Below, one piece after another: positions 1-6,800 of a DNA stretch of 8,553 bases; within the stretch, counting starts at the first letter, position 1; every line of letters starts with the position of its first letter. Below the pieces are notes generated by a model. The model did not search any database and had not been told where the DNA came from. It saw only the letters and a program-made list of their open reading frames with translations. The DNA comes from an uncultured bacterium (GTDB taxonomy: Bacteria; Bdellovibrionota_C; UBA2361; SZUA-149; CALKYB01): positions 1 through 8,553 of the forward strand of contig CALIEE010000283.1 of NCBI GenBank assembly GCA_938022485.1, in the 5' to 3' direction. The position numbers and the translations under genes are program-made.

Positions 1-1404
1 AAAAATACTGGTCCAGACTACTGGTTTCAAATGTTCACCGACTCCAAATGCATCCAGCTGGTCATGCCTGAAATTGGACATTCGCTCGTTAGACTGCCCA
101 ACTAGGAAGTCTCCCAGATAACCAGTGCCAAACCTCTGACCTGTTCTGTAGACGGCAGAGAGTGCCATTTGAGCCTCTCTGGTCCCTTCCCAGGATTCAA
201 CTGGGGCAAGACAAGTGTCACAGTTTTCACATCTCTCCACTGAACTATCTCCAAAATAGTTCAGTAGAACTTTTCTTCTACAGTCAGTGGTTTCACAAAG
301 TCCTACCAAAGCGTTTAGCTTTTGCTGTTCAACTCTTTTTCGCTCATCGGACGCCTCGGAGGAGGAGATCATTCTTCTTAGCAGCGCAATATCTTTTAGG
401 CCGTAGCCCATCCAGGCACTTGCAGGCTGACCGTCCCGCCCAGCACGGCCAGTTTCCTGATAGTAAGACTCTATGCTCTTCGGTAAATCTGCATGAACAA
501 CAAACCTTACATCTGGTTTGTCTATTCCCATTCCAAAAGCAATTGTTGCAACAACCACAACATTCTCTTCGTTAATAAAGGTTCTCTGGTTGCTCTCTTT
601 AACTTCAGCCGGGAGCCCAGCATGGTAAGGGAGAGCTCTGATACCGGAATCCACCAGCCAGGCGGCATACTCTTCTGTCTTTTTACGGGAGAGACAATAA
701 ATGATGCCAGAATCTTCACTGTGATTGGTTTTTATAAATTCAAGAATCTGCTTCTTGATGTTGTTCTTCAAACAAATAGAGTAGGAGATATTTGGTCGGT
801 CGAATCCCCCGGAGAACAATTTTGCTTCTTTTAGTTTCAGCTTTGATATTATTTCCCTCTGAGTAGGAGGATCCGCTGTTGCAGTAAGCGCAACCATTGG
901 CTGATTAGGGAAAAGTTCAGACAGAACACTAAGCTGCAGATAATCAGGCCTAAAGTCATGACCCCATTGAGAAACGCAGTGCGCTTCATCAATTGCAACC
1001 AAAGATACTTTTAGCGTTGAAGCAAGATTGACGAACTCTTCGGTTAGCAGTCTCTCCGGGGCGAGATAGACCAGATCCAAGGCATCGGCCTTTAACTTTG
1101 CAATGACTTCCCTTTGCTCATTTTGACTAAGAGTTGAATTTAGGAACGCCGCTTTGACTCCATTCTCCCTGAGAGCTTCTACCTGGTTCTGCATCAAGGA
1201 GATTAGTGGTGAAACTACAATACCAACTCCGTCACGAAGTATTGCAGGAATCTGGTAACAAAGGGATTTTCCTGCTCCAGTAGGCATTAAAACCAGAGAA
1301 TCTCCGCCTGAAACGACATGAGAAATTATCTCATCCTGTCCTTTTCTGAATGATTTATATCCAAAATAGGAACTTAGTATTTCATCTGCTGCGGTCTGCT
1401 TCAT
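1..1404 (-). CDS. recQ: RecQ-family ATP-dependent DNA helicase, 3' part cut off by window edge
   Basis: RecQ is a 3'-to-5' superfamily 2 helicase acting in recombination and stalled-fork repair. The frame is open from ATG 1404 to base 1, giving 468 residues; E. coli RecQ has about 609, so the end of the RQC winged helix and any HRDC domain lie off the left edge. Visible in order: aromatic-Gln motif FGYKSFRKGQ (residues 14-23), Walker A TGAGKS (42-47, Lys46), DEAH box (139-142) followed by CVSQWGHDFRP (the RecQ aromatic-rich loop), TATA (about 170), AFGMGIDKPDVRFVVH, and motif VI QETGRAGRDG (316-325). Next come the four zinc cysteines C375, C392, C395 and C398, spaced as in E. coli (C380, C397, C400, C403), then the start of the winged helix. 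The ATG puts the aromatic-Gln motif at the usual distance, but its Shine-Dalgarno is weak, and the frame stays open 40 codons upstream to a TAA at 1525-1527, so a TTG start (for example 1500) is possible. No frameshift was found. Confidence 0.95.
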   Translation of the reverse strand, partial: MKQTAADEILSSYFGYKSFRKGQDEIISHVVSGGDSLVLMPTGAGKSLCYQIPAILRDGVGIVVSPLISLMQNQVEALRENGVKAAFLNSTLSQNEQREVIAKLKADALDLVYLAPERLLTEEFVNLASTLKVSLVAIDEAHCVSQWGHDFRPDYLQLSVLSELFPNQPMVALTATADPPTQREIISKLKLKEAKLFSGGFDRPNISYSICLKNNIKKQILEFIKTNHSEDSGIIYCLSRKKTEEYAAWLVDSGIRALPYHAGLPAEVKESNQRTFINEENVVVVATIAFGMGIDKPDVRFVVHADLPKSIESYYQETGRAGRDGQPASAWMGYGLKDIALLRRMISSSEASDERKRVEQQKLNALVGLCETTDCRRKVLLNYFGDSSVERCENCDTCLAPVESWEGTREAQMALSAVYRTGQRFGTGYLGDFLVGQSNERMSNFRHDQLDAFGVGEHLKPVVWTSIF

Positions 1405-1663
1405 TGCTCTAAAACTGCTACCAGCTCTAGAAGGGTTAAGCAAAGTTTCAATATCAGTATTACTCAAATTGAACTTTGTAATTGCTTGCTTAAGTTTCAA
1501 TCCGGCAGATGTTTGTATATTGAGTTAAAATCACCTCAGAGCCAATCCCGACTTTGCTGAACTAAATTTATCCCAGCCATGATGGACAGTCATTTGAAGA
1601 TTGGGCGGGCAATAACCAGTTCCCATGCAGGAATTAGGAATTGTAGGAGGAGATGCCAAGTTA
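1405..1663. other. Intergenic stretch upstream of recQ
   Basis: Together with the hairpin at 1664-1701 this forms the 319-base gap between the recQ start and the gltD-like stop. It should hold the recQ promoter, but no convincing -35/-10 pair with 16-18 base spacing is visible on the minus strand. Bases 1405-1524 remain open in the recQ frame and could be a short N-terminal extension if a TTG start is used. No RNA gene, repeat array or supported small gene is seen. Confidence 0.5.
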
Positions 1664-1701
1664 TTTCCGGGCAAGAGGGTCAAAAGACCATTGCCCGGAA
1701 A
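1664..1701 (-). terminator. Strong hairpin after the gltD-like gene, probable terminator
   Basis: Eleven-base perfect arms, TTTCCGGGCAA (1664-1674) and TTGCCCGGAAA (1691-1701), enclose a second four-base stem GGTC/GACC with an AAAA loop (1678-1689); a small internal loop separates the two stems. The structure begins about 22 bases after the gltD-like stop codon on the minus strand. Reading that way it is followed by TAACTT rather than a long U run, so it may be an imperfect intrinsic terminator or a 3'-end stabilising hairpin. It should insulate recQ from the gltD-like operon. Confidence 0.65.
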
Positions 1702-1723
1702 ACCACAGGAAAACGGCAGTACT

Positions 1724-3169
1724 TTAAGCAGCAGCTTCAGTACTTAGTTTTCTAACTAACCTCCATGCAGCCTCAGCTCCACTACGTGCAGCACCCGGAA
1801 GGATCTTCTGGGCCTTCGGGTCCATATCACCAGCGATTTCATGAAGACCTTCCAGAACGGAGTCACCAAACTTACTAGTCACCATATCAATTCCTTCACT
1901 GACAGAGCCAGTTGCAGGAATGATATGATCAAAAGCCATACTCGCCGGTACTTTTTCGGTCTTGCTGTCAAAGGTTACAATTTTCTTGTCACCTTGGAGT
2001 TCGACGGCGGCGATTTCCGTTTGCGGATAGAGAGTGAAGTTCTCGCTGTTTGAAACGTTAATAATCTCAACTCGCGGGTCCTCTGAATGTTTCCAGGGTA
2101 CCTTGCTTGCTTCGATCTCTTCACTTCGCATCAACACATAGACTTTTGCACCTCTTCGAACCGACATAAGTGCGCAGTCTCGAGCGGTATAGCGATTACC
2201 AACAATCAAAACAGACTGACCCGCTTGAACCGGACAGGGATCACTTTCATATCCGTAATACTCTGATATTGCAGTGTCCAGCATAGTCCGGAAACCAAGT
2301 ACATGAGGGAAGTCTTTGAGGGCTGGTATTACCAGAGGCTTTTGAGCACCCATGGCGTAAATAACTCCTGCGAACTTCTCCGATCCGACGTTCGTATTCC
2401 TTCCGTCTCCAGAAGGCTCTATGCCAATATCTACTCCGAGATTCTGTCCTAACCGAAACCCAACTCCGCAATGCCTTAAAAACTCATACATGAACTCCAT
2501 GTAATGAGTTTTTTTACCCTCTTCGTTAGACATTGCTTCGAGATGGGTGGGTGGAATTCCTTTTAGGATTAAGCCACCCGGCAAACGTTCACGATCAAAG
2601 ATCACCGGGATGTGGCCTGCCTTGAGGATTTCCCAGGCAGCTTGCATTCCAGCGATACCGGCACCGATAATTGCGATACGTTGAGCATCGGCCCTGCGAA
2701 CTTTTTCAAAGTTCGGGCCTCTGTATTCTCCGCTCTTGAACACTGTTCGCAAGAACTCACCCAGATGATGCTCGAGAACAGGGGTGATGATCCCTGAGTT
2801 GCTGGCATTATGGTTGCAGCCAGGTCCGCAAGGAGCTTCGCAGACCTTGTAGGCCGACATAAACGGCGAGCCTTTCACGAAGGTTTTAAGAGCCTCCATC
2901 TCACGCCCAAGCCGCATCAGGTCATAGGCTTTTCGAATTTCCCGAAGCTCTGTTAGTGGACAGCCTTCTTCGCTCAGAGAACAGGATGAGAATTTACATC
3001 CTTGGCATTCATCTGCCTGTTGACGAGCGAGGCGACTGCTTCCAGTCAGATCCGAAGGAAGTCTAACCTGGGAAGTCCCCCAGAAGCCTGCTGTACGGTC
3101 AGGCATCTCGGCATGGGGTAAAGCGCTTCTGTCACGGTTGAAGTAGGGCTCAATAACAATATCAGTCAT
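1724..3169 (-). CDS. gltD: GltD-like glutamate synthase small subunit (FAD/Fe-S oxidoreductase), divergent
   Basis: In classical glutamate synthase the small subunit oxidises NADPH on FAD and passes electrons through Fe-S clusters to GltB. This 481-residue protein (E. coli GltD has 472) has the same layout. The N-terminal Fe-S region has C55-x2-C58-x4-C63-x6-C70-P, then C110-x3-C114-x3-C118 (CEAPCGPGC). The FAD Rossmann motif GAGIAG is at 169-174, with an acidic FDRER strand end and PGGLILKGIP after it. The second nucleotide-binding fold starts near 318, and a C-terminal FAD-contact AGD is at 446-448. Oddities: the second fold reads VGNRYTARDC, where the family has GGGDTAMDC, so the middle glycine of GxGxxA is missing. 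The first cysteine group has three more residues before its last Cys than E. coli GltD (x6 instead of x3). Start: AGGAG lies seven bases upstream of ATG 3169, and the ATG overlaps the stop of the upstream small ORF as ATGA. It is transcribed away from the gltB-like gene. It could be another member of the GltD/NfnB/DPD-N family; pairing with the neighbouring GltB-like protein is inferred. Confidence 0.88.
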   Translation of the reverse strand: MTDIVIEPYFNRDRSALPHAEMPDRTAGFWGTSQVRLPSDLTGSSRLARQQADECQGCKFSSCSLSEEGCPLTELREIRKAYDLMRLGREMEALKTFVKGSPFMSAYKVCEAPCGPGCNHNASNSGIITPVLEHHLGEFLRTVFKSGEYRGPNFEKVRRADAQRIAIIGAGIAGMQAAWEILKAGHIPVIFDRERLPGGLILKGIPPTHLEAMSNEEGKKTHYMEFMYEFLRHCGVGFRLGQNLGVDIGIEPSGDGRNTNVGSEKFAGVIYAMGAQKPLVIPALKDFPHVLGFRTMLDTAISEYYGYESDPCPVQAGQSVLIVGNRYTARDCALMSVRRGAKVYVLMRSEEIEASKVPWKHSEDPRVEIINVSNSENFTLYPQTEIAAVELQGDKKIVTFDSKTEKVPASMAFDHIIPATGSVSEGIDMVTSKFGDSVLEGLHEIAGDMDPKAQKILPGAARSGAEAAWRLVRKLSTEAAA

Positions 3170-3357
3170 TGCCTTACTCCTACTTTTGTTATTGGAGTGT
3201 CACTTGTTTCCGGGGAGCACCCAGACTGGCAGGGTGCTTCACAGATTGAGAAGGAGCCCATAGAAAGTAAAACAGGAAACGAATTATCTGGGGACAAATT
3301 TAAGTCTGGCAGATTCGTATTGTCGGAAGAATGATCACAATTCTCTTTAGTCTTCAT
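3166..3357 (-). CDS. Small Cys-rich protein with GltD-type CEAPC motif, coupled to the gltD-like gene
   Basis: A 63-residue ORF not recognised as a known family. The first half is polar and Asn/Asp/Ser-rich (residues 1-26) with one Cys (C7). The second half holds C39-x3-C43-x3-C47 in the context SICEAPCQSGC, followed by ETSDTPITK. Downstream GltD-like protein has C110-x3-C114-x3-C118 in VCEAPCGPGC, the same spacing and the same CEAPC; classical GltDs have comparable CPAPCEGAC stretches followed by an I/VTIK-like segment. The DNA differs at synonymous positions between the two copies, so the similarity is at protein level. Support for being a gene: AGAGG seven bases before ATG 3357, and its TGA overlaps the next ATG (ATGA). 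No signal peptide or membrane segment is evident. It might bind an Fe-S cluster or metal, act as an assembly or electron-transfer partner, or be a relic of a duplicated GltD N-terminus. Function unknown. Confidence 0.65.
   Translation of the reverse strand: MKTKENCDHSSDNTNLPDLNLSPDNSFPVLLSMGSFSICEAPCQSGCSPETSDTPITKVGVRQ
3177..3181 (-). promoter_or_regulatory. Ribosome binding site of the gltD-like gene
   Basis: AGGAG on the minus strand, seven bases from ATG 3169. It lies inside the last codons of the upstream 63-codon ORF (Val-Gly-Val-Arg-Gln), so ribosomes finishing that ORF would expose or re-use it. This fixes the gltD-like start and supports translational coupling. Confidence 0.8.
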
Positions 3358-3364
3358 GTTGAAG

Positions 3365-3369
3365 CCTCT
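3365..3369 (-). promoter_or_regulatory. Ribosome binding site of the small Cys-rich ORF
   Basis: AGAGG on the minus strand with seven bases to ATG 3357. Good sequence and spacing; it is one of the main reasons for accepting the 63-codon ORF as real. Confidence 0.6.
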
Positions 3370-3432
3370 TTTTGTTGGTGGATTGGAATGGAACTTTTAA
3401 GTTACTTAGAAAAAACCAATAAAATTACTTGG

Positions 3433-3521
3433 CATTTCTCCCGGCAGATCGATTAGAAACTAAATCGGCGGATCTCTGTGCCAATAATGACGGTAGATTA
3501 ACCGTTTTACAGGGAGAAATG
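3433..3521. repeat. 10-base inverted repeat CATTTCTCCC / GGGAGAAATG
   Basis: Perfect arms at 3433-3442 and 3512-3521 with 69 bases between them. Each arm reads GGGAGAAATG outward on its own strand, so each transcription direction meets the same Shine-Dalgarno-plus-ATG-like string. The pair may be two copies of a regulator half-site or the base of a long stem. Confidence 0.6.
3443..3482. repeat. Imperfect palindrome with CGATTAG / CTAAATCG core
   Basis: CGATTAG (3450-3456) and CTAAATCG (3460-3467) pair around an AAA loop with one bulged A. The flanks GGCAGATC (from 3443) and GGATCTCTGTGCC (to 3482) continue the symmetry with bulges. There is no T run on either side, so it is not an intrinsic terminator. 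Operator or RNA hairpin are both possible. Confidence 0.4.
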
Positions 3522-3554
3522 ATGAAAAAATCTACTCAAGAAATAGAGCTATAA
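3519..3554 (+). CDS. Possible 11-codon leader peptide MMKKSTQEIEL
   Basis: ATG ATG AAA AAA ... CTA TAA preceded by AGGGAG (3511-3516), five bases before the second ATG. The Shine-Dalgarno is the strongest on the plus strand of this intergenic region, and the MMKK opening is typical of genuine short peptides. No runs of a single regulatory codon are seen, apart from one Gln and two Glu codons. It would be translated only if transcription starts upstream of about 3505. Speculative. Confidence 0.25.
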   Translation: MMKKSTQEIEL

Positions 3555-3605
3555 GGGAACAGGAACTTGATTCTCATAATACATAAATTTACAAAAGAAT
3601 AATAC

Positions 3606-3635
3606 CTGACTATTTAACTAGAGAAATTGTAATAT
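3606..3635 (+). promoter_or_regulatory. Candidate sigma70-type promoter for the gltB-like gene
   Basis: CTGACT (3606-3611, four of six matches to TTGACA), an 18-base spacer, and TAATAT (3630-3635, four of six to TATAAT) in an A+T-rich context. Transcription from here would give a leader of about 225 bases before ATG 3871, containing all the hairpins listed below. Other AT-rich hexamers nearby could serve equally, so this is a weak call. Confidence 0.3.
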
Positions 3636-3645
3636 ACTTACAATT
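3625..3645. promoter_or_regulatory. Operator-like palindrome AATTGTAA-N5-TTACAATT
   Basis: A perfect 8-base inverted repeat with a five-base spacer (TATAC), 21 bases in all, covering the candidate -10 box at 3630-3635. The size and symmetry suit a dimeric helix-turn-helix repressor. No regulator gene is in the window, so the protein that binds is unknown. Confidence 0.5.
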
Positions 3646-3648
3646 GAT

Positions 3649-3664
3649 TAGTATGAAAATACTG
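3649..3664 (+). other. Small hairpin with GAAA tetraloop
   Basis: AGTAT (3650-3654) and ATACT (3659-3663) close a GAAA loop (GNRA class), with a flanking T-G wobble. It would sit near the 5' end of a gltB-like transcript made from the candidate promoter, where such hairpins can stabilise mRNA. Confidence 0.35.
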
Positions 3665-3698
3665 CACTCTATAAATCTTATCCTTGGGTAGAGAGTTC

Positions 3699-3731
3699 TC
3701 CTGCTTTTCTATTTTCTCTAGAAAAGCAGGA
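3699..3731 (+). other. 12-bp perfect stem-loop in the gltB-like leader
   Basis: TCCTGCTTTTCT (3699-3710) and AGAAAAGCAGGA (3720-3731) pair perfectly around the nine-base loop ATTTTCTCT. Neither strand has a following T run (plus-strand continuation is AGAATAAAT), so it is not a standard terminator. It lies 139 bases before the gltB-like start and is probably a structural or regulatory element of the leader RNA. Confidence 0.6.
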
Positions 3732-3744
3732 AGAATAAATGTTT

Positions 3745-3833
3745 TAACCCAACTCCAAACTGGCAGGCTGAATTCAACTTTAGGACTTTCCCTTTGTCCG
3801 TTTGCAGTTGGGTTACATGTTTTTTAACCAACT
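3745..3833 (+). promoter_or_regulatory. Leader region with two mutually exclusive stems (switch-like)
   Basis: Segment A, TAACCCAACT (3745-3754), is perfectly complementary to segment B, AGTTGGGTTA (3806-3815). The A-B stem extends inward, after one C-C mismatch, through CAAAC (3756-3760) and GTTTG (3800-3804). Segment C, TAACCAACT (3825-3833), is complementary to the same segment B with one bulged G, closing a short loop. B can therefore pair with A or with C but not both. Segment C ends 25 bases before the AAGGA ribosome binding site (3859-3863). The ligand, protein or translation event that would choose between the states is unknown, and no T run follows the B-C stem, so translational control is more likely than termination. 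Confidence 0.5.
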
Positions 3834-3858
3834 AACTCCTCAACTAAAATCCCAAAAA

Positions 3859-3863
3859 AAGGA
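3859..3863 (+). promoter_or_regulatory. Ribosome binding site deciding the gltB-like start
   Basis: AAGGA, within a purine run (3854-3863), seven bases from ATG 3871. The in-frame upstream starts TTG 3802 and ATG 3817 lack a Shine-Dalgarno and fall within the switch-like leader structure, so ATG 3871 is preferred. TATCCTT at 3679-3685 is complementary to AAGGATA here, though such a match could be chance. Confidence 0.75.
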
Positions 3864-3870
3864 TATCATT

Positions 3871-6800
3871 ATGCAATATACTATAGGGCATACCCAGGAG
3901 TGTGCGATCGGAGGTGTCTCTGATCCACTGGGGCGTTTTACCCGAAGGCTGCTTAGTGTAGCTATTCAAGCTATAATCGAACTCCGCCACCGAACGGGTG
4001 AAAACCCTGACGGCACTAGTGATGGTGTTGGCATTAACCTTGCCTATAACCCGGAATGGGCCCGCAAGCTTGCGGCTCAGGCTGGATACGCGAACCAGAT
4101 TGCCAATGACCAGCGGGTGATCATTACTCAGCTTTTCATCGATAAGTCGGTGAAGCTGGAAAGTGTGATCGAAGTTGCCAGCGAAGTCCTTCCAAAGGGT
4201 CTAGAGCTGATTGAGCGGAAAGTTCCCGTCAACGATATTGTGCTGGCTCCAATGGCACTTGAAACAATGCCTAACATTCACCAGCTGCTGTTGGTGGGTA
4301 AGGCTTTGAGGCCAAAGCAAGAGTACCGCCTTGAACGAAAGCTTGTTCGAACTTTTGATAAAGCCTTTGGAGTTGATCAAGGCGGCTGCCCCAAAGTGTA
4401 TCTTAACTCCTGCTCTTCAAGGCAGGTGGTATACAAAGGGTTAATGTCACCAGAAAATCTGGCTGTATTTTTTGAAGATCTTCAGGACGATGATCTGAAA
4501 ATATCAGCAGCCATTTTCCACGGTCGATTTGCGACCAACACAGAACCGGCATGGTCTCGTGCTCAACCGGGCAGGTATTCCTGTCATAACGGTGAGGTTA
4601 ACTCGAACGAAACCATCAAGGCTGACGTTCGTGCTCTTGAAGCAACCCTGCCAGAGAAAATGCTTCCATTGTTGTTTGATGGATCGACAGATTCCGGTCA
4701 GGCCGACACTTCACTTGGAGCGATTGGATTTGAATCTGGGCTTGGAATTGGTTTGGCGTACCAGATGTTCATGCCGCCAATTTTTGAAAATGCCCAGTAT
4801 CCAAAGTTTGCCACGGACTTCTACCAGGCTCTCGCGGGAAGACATACTCCTGGCCAAGGGCCTGCTGCTAAGCTTGGCCTGATGCCAGCTATGGATGGAT
4901 CTTGTATGGAGCTAGTCGCTCACCTTGATCCTAACGGCTTGCGCCCCTTGCAGACGACAGTCAGTGATGGAATCTTTTACGCGGCTTCTGAACGAGCAGC
5001 TTATCCTCAGGTTCCTATTGGAGAAATGGAAAAACGGCCAGATGGTGGCCATTCCATTTTCGTAACTGGTGGAAATGTCTACTCAGACCTTGAAGTGGTT
5101 AGCTACTTCAAGGATGCAGCACCATGGAGTGAAATTGCTTTAGACGTTGTAGAGCCTGAAATCGATGATCACTGTGACGGACTGGATTTGTCTGCGTCAG
5201 CCGAAGACGTAGTTGCCGAGGCAATCAGAGCTGGTCTTGATCATGGTTCTCTTCGAATTCAGCTTGAAAATCTGATGACAAATGGTGGTGAGATGTTAAC
5301 CGCGATGGGAAATGGTAGTCCGACTCCGGTTCTTTCGGATTCTGGACGCCCGATCCTTGACTACTCCCCTCAGGACCATGCGATGGTAACCAATCCACCG
5401 CTTGATCCAATTCGAGAGGCACTTAAGTTTTCCGTATCAATTCTTTACGGAAAGAGATTAAGTCCTTTTGATTTTGGTCCAAGACGTAAGGCTCTTAAGA
5501 TGTCTTCGGTTTTGTCTCCAGGCGAGATGAGTAAACTCCGAGACTTTTCAAGGGTAATGACTGAAGTAAGCTTAAACTATGACCCAGCACAAGTCGATCT
5601 CAGCGATACGCTTAGGTCGATTGAAATTGCTGTGAAAGAGATGGCTGAGAGTGGAAGCAAGTTCATCCTGTTATCGACTGGCTCGATTCCAGAAGGTGCT
5701 TGTAGTGTAGTTGTGGTTCCTTTCATTGCCGCAGTTTGTGCCGCAAGAAAAGGACTCGAAGGCGCCAAAGCTCTGCGTGATACCATCTTGATTCTTGATA
5801 GTTCAGAGATACACAGCAGTGCCGAGGTGGCAGCTGCAATCTCATATGGTGCAAATGCTGTATATCCATCCTGTCTCTATCAGTTCTGCGTTAAAGAGAA
5901 TCTGACAGAGCTCGGAGACGAAGAGATGATTCTTCGTATCAAGAGTGGACTCGAGCTTGGTCTCAAAAAGACCATGGCCAAGATGGGGATTCCAACGGTT
6001 GAAGGATATTGTGGTGGACGTCATCACCATGTCCTTGACCTGGACAATGAAGTCGCCCAATTGCTTGGCTCAGACTATCAAGCAGGGGGCGATGGATTTG
6101 ATAAACTCCAGAAAACCTACGCAGGTTACTTGTCCTTTAGCAATGACTACCGAGTTTATGGAACTATTACTGATCACGGTATCGTACGTAGTTCGGACAG
6201 TGAACGTGAGCGGTTCGATGGTCGGGTGATTGATCTTATTCGCAAGATAGTTGGGCTTGACAGTAATGAAGAGCCCAATTTGTTTCAGGACTTGAAAGCT
6301 CTAGCTGCTAAGTCCAGAACATTGAGCGATTATCATCATTCCAGAAAGCCATTTGATATGATTGGTTTCTTGAGGATTGAAAGTGACCGAAAGGCACGTG
6401 CAGTTGTTTTCTCTCTAGCGGCCCTGATCGTTCTCTTCGGACGAATCTTTACGGGTGCCATGAGCCGGGGAGCATTAACTGAAAATGCCCACAGTAGTAT
6501 CGCCCAGGGATCTCAGATTGCTGGTGATATTGCTAACTCCGGAGAGGGAGGACTACCTCCGCAGCGAAAAGGAAAATTGTCAGCCAACAAGGCTCGGCAA
6601 GTATCCACTGGTCGCTTCGGGGTTGATTCCTACTACGTTGCTACGGCTGAACTTCTTGACATTAAAATGGGTCAGGGAGCGAAAGCTGGTCAGGGCGGTG
6701 AGCTTCCAGGAAGCAAAGTGGATAGCGTCGTTGCAGCCATTCGGCATGCCAATGAGGGCTATCCGCTGATTTCACCACCACCTCACAACGATATTTACTC

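Larger units (their letters stand above)
3358..3870. promoter_or_regulatory. Divergent control region between the gltD-like operon and the gltB-like gene
   Basis: This 513-base A+T-rich stretch separates two transcription units pointing outward, so it must hold promoters for both. It contains an unusual density of symmetric elements, listed separately: a 10-base inverted repeat, an imperfect palindrome, a mini-ORF, an operator-like palindrome over a possible -10 box, and three hairpin systems leading to the gltB-like ribosome binding site. No convincing minus-strand promoter was found. No RNA gene of a known class is recognised; the glutamine riboswitch was considered but no diagnostic core could be matched by eye. 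Confidence 0.7.

Noticed and set aside
162..834. Plus-strand open frames at 162-575 and 493-834
   Set aside because: They are antisense to recQ, whose motifs are continuous on the minus strand through this stretch; the translations resemble no family.
1653..1727. Plus-strand mini-ORF after AGGAGG (ATG 1653)
   Set aside because: Only two bases separate the AGGAGG from the ATG, the frame runs through the terminator hairpin, and the peptide has no recognisable feature.
3443..3505. Palindromes as an intrinsic terminator (CGATTAG/CTAAATCG, and ACGGT/ACCGT at 3490-3505)
   Set aside because: Stems are short or bulged and no T run follows on either strand.
3679..3865. Long-range pairing TATCCTT (3679-3685) with AAGGATA (3859-3865), which would hide the ribosome binding site
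   Set aside because: Seven bases over about 175 bases of AT-rich leader is easily chance; not claimed as a separate element.
3802..3870. Upstream in-frame starts (TTG 3802, ATG 3817) for the gltB-like gene
   Set aside because: They lack a Shine-Dalgarno and overlap the switch-like leader, while ATG 3871 has AAGGA at seven bases and yields a start just before the catalytic Cys, as expected for the family.
3358..3870. Glutamine riboswitch in the divergent region
   Set aside because: Plausible for the gene, but no diagnostic conserved core could be matched by eye; a covariance-model search would decide.
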